The translations under genes were made by a program, and so were the position numbers. From UBA10906 sp049296695 (GTDB taxonomy: Bacteria; Pseudomonadota; Gammaproteobacteria; Methylococcales; Methylomonadaceae): a DNA stretch of 64,000 nt. Positions 60,479 to 64,000 of the stretch are shown here, piece by piece. The notes beneath the pieces were generated by a model, which was not told the DNA's origin, ran no database searches, and worked only from the letters and a program-made list of their open reading frames with translations. The stretch spans positions 20,577 through 84,576 of the forward strand of contig JBAQSX010000179.1 in NCBI GenBank assembly GCA_049296695.1, in the 5' to 3' direction. Position 1 is the first letter of the stretch, and every line of letters begins with the position of its first letter.

Positions 60479-61228
60479 ATGTTAATTGATTGGTTTACTG
60501 TCAGCGCACAGCTGATTAATTTTTTAATTTTAGTGTGGCTATTAAAACGCTTTTTATATCATCCGATTATTAAAGCTATTGATGCGCGAGAACACATTAT
60601 TAATAATACTTTAACTGAAGCGCAAGCCTGTCATAATGAGGCGGTGGTCGAACGAGAAAAATATGAGCGCAATAATGAAATATTGGCACAACAACGTAAT
60701 GCGTTATTAATTAAAGCCAGTCAAGAGGCGGAAATAGAGCGGCAACGTTTGCTTGAATTAGCCCAAGTAGAAGCCAATACTTTATTAGAAAAACGCAAGC
60801 AAGCTTTAATACAAGAGCAGAGTATTTTGTATGAAAGCATCAAGCAACAAACGCAAATAGAAATTTTTGCCGTAGCTAAAAAAGTATTAATGGATTTAGC
60901 GGGTATTGAATTAGAACAGCAATTATTAACAGCATTTTTAAAGCGATTAGCGCAATTAGATAATACGCAAAAACAGCAATTATTAATCGCTATAGAACAC
61001 GATAAAAAACCATTGTTAATTAGTTCTGCTTTTATTTTATCGCTTGAACAACAACAAGCGATTAATAAAGTATTAACCGAGTTATTGGATAAGACTATGT
61101 TGCTAGAGTTTTTAGTGAATCCGCAATTAATTAGCGGTATTGAATTAATAGTAGGTGGGCAAAAACTGGCGTGGAGTGTAGCGGATTATTTGGCTACTTT
61201 AGAAGAGACGGTGGCAAATATTGTCTGA
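60479..61228 (+). CDS. atpF: N-ATPase stator subunit b with delta-like C-terminus
   Basis: A 249-residue protein with one N-terminal membrane helix (VSAQLINFLILVWLLKRFLY), a long charged coiled coil (about 35-150), and a C-terminal 90 residues resembling delta/OSCP (LVNPQLISGIELIVGGQKLA). This length is normal for N-ATPase AtpF, which carries the delta function. The operon should go on to atpA and atpG, but after this gene come only a hairpin, MITE-1 copy D and the convergent aroC. Confidence 0.88.
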   Translation: MLIDWFTVSAQLINFLILVWLLKRFLYHPIIKAIDAREHIINNTLTEAQACHNEAVVEREKYERNNEILAQQRNALLIKASQEAEIERQRLLELAQVEANTLLEKRKQALIQEQSILYESIKQQTQIEIFAVAKKVLMDLAGIELEQQLLTAFLKRLAQLDNTQKQQLLIAIEHDKKPLLISSAFILSLEQQQAINKVLTELLDKTMLLEFLVNPQLISGIELIVGGQKLAWSVADYLATLEETVANIV

Positions 61229-61363
61229 ATGAAGATGATTGAGAGGTAAAGATTATTTGTTTTGGTTTAAATATCTTTCAATCTTCATTTAGACAACTAT
61301 AGTTAATAACTGATGTTACGCAACTAATAATAATGCCTTAAACAATTATCGATATAAAAATTG

Positions 61364-61478
61364 GGTAGTGCCTCAAAAGAGTAGGATTTTAATCAAACAC
61401 GTTTTTAGCTGGAGTCCAAAACATGTTTTGGACTCCGATAGCTTGACATTCACTAACCTACTTTTTTGAAGCACTACC
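61364..61478. mobile_element. MITE-1 copy D
   Basis: A 115-bp element in reverse orientation compared with copy A; the inner palindrome has the ACATGT centre. The flanks do not match over 8 bases. It lies 27 bases beyond the end of aroC. Confidence 0.88.
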
Positions 61479-61505
61479 TTTTATTTTAGTTAATATTTTT
61501 TGGTA

Positions 61506-62594
61506 CTATCTTAAAACCCGAAGACCTGAATGAACGTTATTATTTTGAGCGCGGTGACGCAATAAATGATCCATTAATACAATCGCCATCATCGCCTCTG
61601 CAATGGGCGTGGCGCGAATCCCCACGCAAGGGTCGTGTCTGCCTTCGGTGATAACCTCAGTCGCTTCACCGTGACTATTAATGGTTTTTCCTGCCAGTCT
61701 TAAACTGGAAGTGGGTTTTAAGGCAATACTGGCTTTAATAATTTGTCCACTTGAAATGCCGCCTAAAATACCACCCGCATGATTGCTTAAAAAACCCTCA
61801 GGGGTCATTTCATCACGAAATTGCGTACCTTTGGCGGTAATACAGGCAAAACCATCGCCAATTTCTACGCCTTTCACTGCGTTAATGCTCATTAAAGCGT
61901 AAGCCAGTTCTGCGTCTAAGCGGTCAAAAATCGGCTCGCCTAAACCTACGGGGACGTTAGTGGCAAAAACGTCAATTCTCGCGCCAATGGACTCGCCTTC
62001 TTTGCGTAATGCGTCCATGTAGCGTTCCATTTCAGCGATTTTGCTGGCATCGGGGCAGAAAAATGGGTTGTTATGCACTTCTGCCCAATCCACGTTTTCA
62101 ATGCTAATCGGGCCTAGTTGCGATAAATAACCGCGAATTTCCATGCCTACGGTTTCACGCAAATATTTTTTAGCCACCGCACCTGCCGCCACGCGCATGG
62201 CAGTTTCTCGAGCAGAAGAACGTCCACCGCCGCGATAATCTCTAAAGCCGTATTTTTGCTGATAAGTATAGTCGGCATGACCGGGCCTGAAAGTATCGGC
62301 GATTTTGCTGTAGTCTTTGGAGCGTTGGTCGGTATTTTCAATTAATAAACCAATAGGTGTGCCTGTGGTTTTTCCTTCAAATACCCCTGAGAGGATTTTG
62401 ACTTCATCGGCTTCGCGGCGTTGGGTGGTATGACGTGATGTTCCGGGTTTGCGTCTATCTAAATCAATTTGAATATCAGCCTCGCACAAACTCATATTCG
62501 GTGGACAGCCGTCAATAATACAACCCAATGCCGCGCCATGACTTTCGCCAAAAGTGGTAACGGTAAATAATTTTCCTATGGTATTTCCAGACAT
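61506..62594 (-). CDS. aroC: chorismate synthase
   Basis: The last step of the shikimate pathway: EPSP to chorismate, needing reduced FMN. The 362-residue protein has GESHGAALGCIIDGCPP near 16-32, RRKPGTSRHTTQRREADEVK, DYRGGGRSSARETA and the C-terminal GRHDPCVGIRATPIAEAMMA. All conserved His and Arg residues of these motifs are present. It lies downstream of prmB on the same strand, the usual order in gammaproteobacteria, but MITE-1 copy E has inserted between. Confidence 0.97.
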   Translation of the reverse strand: MSGNTIGKLFTVTTFGESHGAALGCIIDGCPPNMSLCEADIQIDLDRRKPGTSRHTTQRREADEVKILSGVFEGKTTGTPIGLLIENTDQRSKDYSKIADTFRPGHADYTYQQKYGFRDYRGGGRSSARETAMRVAAGAVAKKYLRETVGMEIRGYLSQLGPISIENVDWAEVHNNPFFCPDASKIAEMERYMDALRKEGESIGARIDVFATNVPVGLGEPIFDRLDAELAYALMSINAVKGVEIGDGFACITAKGTQFRDEMTPEGFLSNHAGGILGGISSGQIIKASIALKPTSSLRLAGKTINSHGEATEVITEGRHDPCVGIRATPIAEAMMAIVLMDHLLRHRAQNNNVHSGLRVLR

Positions 62595-62638
62595 AATGTA
62601 TTTTATGATTAGTTTAATGGTAAAAACCTGCTAATTTT

Positions 62639-62749
62639 GGTAGTGCTTTAAAAGAGTAGGTTTTAACAAAACATTTTAGCTGAGTTCAAACCTAGGTTTG
62701 AACTCCGAAAGGTTTAATATTAACTAGCCTACTTTTTTGATGCACTACC
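62639..62749. mobile_element. MITE-1 copy E with 8-bp target duplication
   Basis: A 111-bp element in the gap between prmB and aroC, with a CCTAGG-centred inner palindrome. The perfect direct repeat CTAATTTT flanks it at 62631-62638 and 62750-62757. Confidence 0.92.
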
Positions 62750-62791
62750 CTAATTTTTAAAAACTAGCAGGTTTATGGGCGCGTTAGTAAA

Positions 62792-63754
62792 CTACGCTAA
62801 TTCATTCTTTAAATTTAAAGCCGCAGTAAAGGTATCGTGATATTGATTAACTTGTTGGGCAGTTAATAAGAATACACCATCACCGCCACGTTCAAATTCT
62901 AACCAATAAAACGGTACATCAGGAAATATGCCTTGCAAGGTTTCAGAACTACTACCCACTTCAACAATTAATATCCCCGATTCGCTTAAATAATGAATCG
63001 CATCAATTAAAATCCCTAATACAAAATCTAAACCTGTCTGTCCACCTTTAAAACCAATATCGGGTTCGGCTCTAAATTCATCGGGTAATTTTTCCCATTC
63101 ACTAACACTCACATAAGGCGGATTACTGACAATAATATCGTAACGAGTATCGGGTAATTCTTTAAATAAATTGGATTGATGCAAGGTGACAATGTGCGAT
63201 ACTTGATGTTGTTGTACATTTAAATCAGCGACTGCTAAAGCGTCATCGGATAAATCCACGGCATCAATTAAGGCATTAGGAAACGCATAAGCGCAAGCAA
63301 TGGCAATACAACCGCTCCCTGTGCATAAATCTAAAATACGCGTAACTTTATCTTCATCCACCCAAGGAAAGAAATGATGTTCAATTAATTCTGCAATAGG
63401 AGAGCGTGGTACTAAAACGCGTTCATCGACATAAAATGAAAGGCCTGCAAAAATCGCTTCGTGGGTTAAATAAGCGGCGGGTTTTCTATCATTAATACGA
63501 CGATAAATAATATTAATAATCGCCTGACGTTCACTCGCCGTTAATACTGAATTGAGATAATTATCGGATAAGTCATAAGGCTGATGAATAGTATGTAATA
63601 CCATCGCCGCCGCTTCGTCTAAAGCGGTGACAGTGCCGTGTCCAAAATGTAATTGCGCTTGGGTAAAACGACTCGCCGCCCAGCGAATATAATCACGAAT
63701 AGTGGTTAAGGTATTTAAAACATCAGAAGTTGATGTTGCGACAGGTGTTTGCAT
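62792..63754 (-). CDS. prmB: ribosomal protein L3 N5-glutamine methyltransferase
   Basis: PrmB methylates a glutamine of ribosomal protein L3. The 320-residue protein has SAM motif I DLCTGSGCIAIACAYAFP, the Gln-binding SNPPYVSVSEW, and the PrmB-type N-terminal helical domain (LTTIRDYIRWAASRFTQAQL, LHFGHGT, QPYDLSDNYLN). The HFGHGT region distinguishes PrmB from PrmC. Upstream of aroC as in relatives. Confidence 0.95.
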   Translation of the reverse strand: MQTPVATSTSDVLNTLTTIRDYIRWAASRFTQAQLHFGHGTVTALDEAAAMVLHTIHQPYDLSDNYLNSVLTASERQAIINIIYRRINDRKPAAYLTHEAIFAGLSFYVDERVLVPRSPIAELIEHHFFPWVDEDKVTRILDLCTGSGCIAIACAYAFPNALIDAVDLSDDALAVADLNVQQHQVSHIVTLHQSNLFKELPDTRYDIIVSNPPYVSVSEWEKLPDEFRAEPDIGFKGGQTGLDFVLGILIDAIHYLSESGILIVEVGSSSETLQGIFPDVPFYWLEFERGGDGVFLLTAQQVNQYHDTFTAALNLKNELA

Positions 63755-63836
63755 GATGTTCTAGTATGAGCTAAAAGGTTTGAATGATTTATTTTTCTTA
63801 AAGAAAAATAAATATGGGTTTTAATAAGAGGCAATA

Positions 63837-63918
63837 TCAGAATCAGGATTCACAGGATTTTAAGATTAGCATGATTTAATCCTGCTCATCCTAAAATCTT
63901 GAAAATCCTGATTCAGAC
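63837..63918. repeat. inverted repeat TCAGAATCAGGAT / ATCCTGATTCAGA
   Basis: The third full copy of the family at 10937 and 37788, with an inner AGGATTTTAAGAT/ATCCTAAAATCTT symmetry. It lies upstream of prmB. Confidence 0.8.
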
Positions 63919-63957
63919 ATAGTAATAATTACTGTTATTTTTCCACAGAGAAAAACG

Positions 63958-64000
63958 GGTAGTGCATCAAAAAAGTAGGTTAGTTAATATTAAACCTTTC
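63958..64000. mobile_element. MITE-1 copy F, cut by the window end
   Basis: The left 43 bases match copies B and E (GGTAGTGCATCAAAAAAGTA, then GGTTAGTTAATATTAAACCT). The right end and flank are outside the window. Confidence 0.85.

Overview
The window is AT-rich gammaproteobacterial DNA, most likely from a Beggiatoa/Thiothrix-type sulfur bacterium (order Thiotrichales). That placement is an inference from gene content: a Methylococcus-like squalene synthase with hopanoid genes, hflD, rimI, prmB-aroC, nifE, a chemotaxis-like cluster with a DUF4388 response regulator, a caspase-STAND protein, and very many intergenic hairpin repeats. No rRNA, tRNA, CRISPR array or intact transposase gene was seen.

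Layout. 1-600: debris (a frameshifted DUF4258 gene, the start of a probable YgiT-type zinc-finger gene, and a decayed copy of the hpnG tail). 603-9347: hopanoid and outer-membrane lipid block. On the minus strand are squalene synthase, squalene-hopene cyclase, hpnG and a coupled deacetylase/formyltransferase pair. Divergently on the plus strand are hpnH, an MlaC-like hpnM and mlaA. 9404-10665: a small secreted protein, apt and a pterin dehydratase. 11161-27919: a long plus-strand signalling block with a DUF4388/Zn-ribbon/receiver protein, a CheB-like protein, a large chemoreceptor, CheW, CheY, CheA, a second CheB-like protein, a zinc-finger ParA, a three-gene TauABC-type transporter and a CBS-PP2C phosphatase. 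Both CheB-like proteins lack two of the three catalytic residues, and no cheR is present. 28006-33987 (minus): a partner-switch block pairing a PilJ-PAS-PP2C-HATPase protein with a STAS protein fused to a binding-protein domain, plus a small secreted protein and a PstS-like/OmpA fusion. 34443-43880: an alpha-oxoamine synthase, a TPR protein, rarA, a caspase-nSTAND1-TPR protein with a divergent Trypco1-like partner, and hflD. 44278-53348: a PLP decarboxylase, a secreted protein, a GST, an orphan nifE, an NlpE-like protein, a family 4 uracil-DNA glycosylase, rimI, and pqqD-pqqE without pqqABC. 53634-58825: ettA followed by a duplicated junction carrying degenerate and intact toxin-antitoxin genes and a pentapeptide-repeat membrane protein. 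59034-63754: a decayed IS4-like element abutting an incomplete N-ATPase operon (atpB, atpE, atpF only), then aroC and prmB on the minus strand.

The intergenic space is dominated by inverted repeats. One family (about 114 bp, ends GGTAGTGC) occurs six times, and three copies are flanked by perfect 8-bp direct repeats, so it moves as a miniature transposon. Several repeat families are nested: the same inner palindrome sits inside different outer inverted repeats, and one outer repeat encloses different inner ones.

The best candidates for an undescribed system are the caspase-nSTAND1/Trypco1 pair, the partner-switch operon with two binding-protein fusions, and the chemotaxis-like cluster with two apparently inactive CheB proteins. 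All assignments come from reading motifs; no database search was run.
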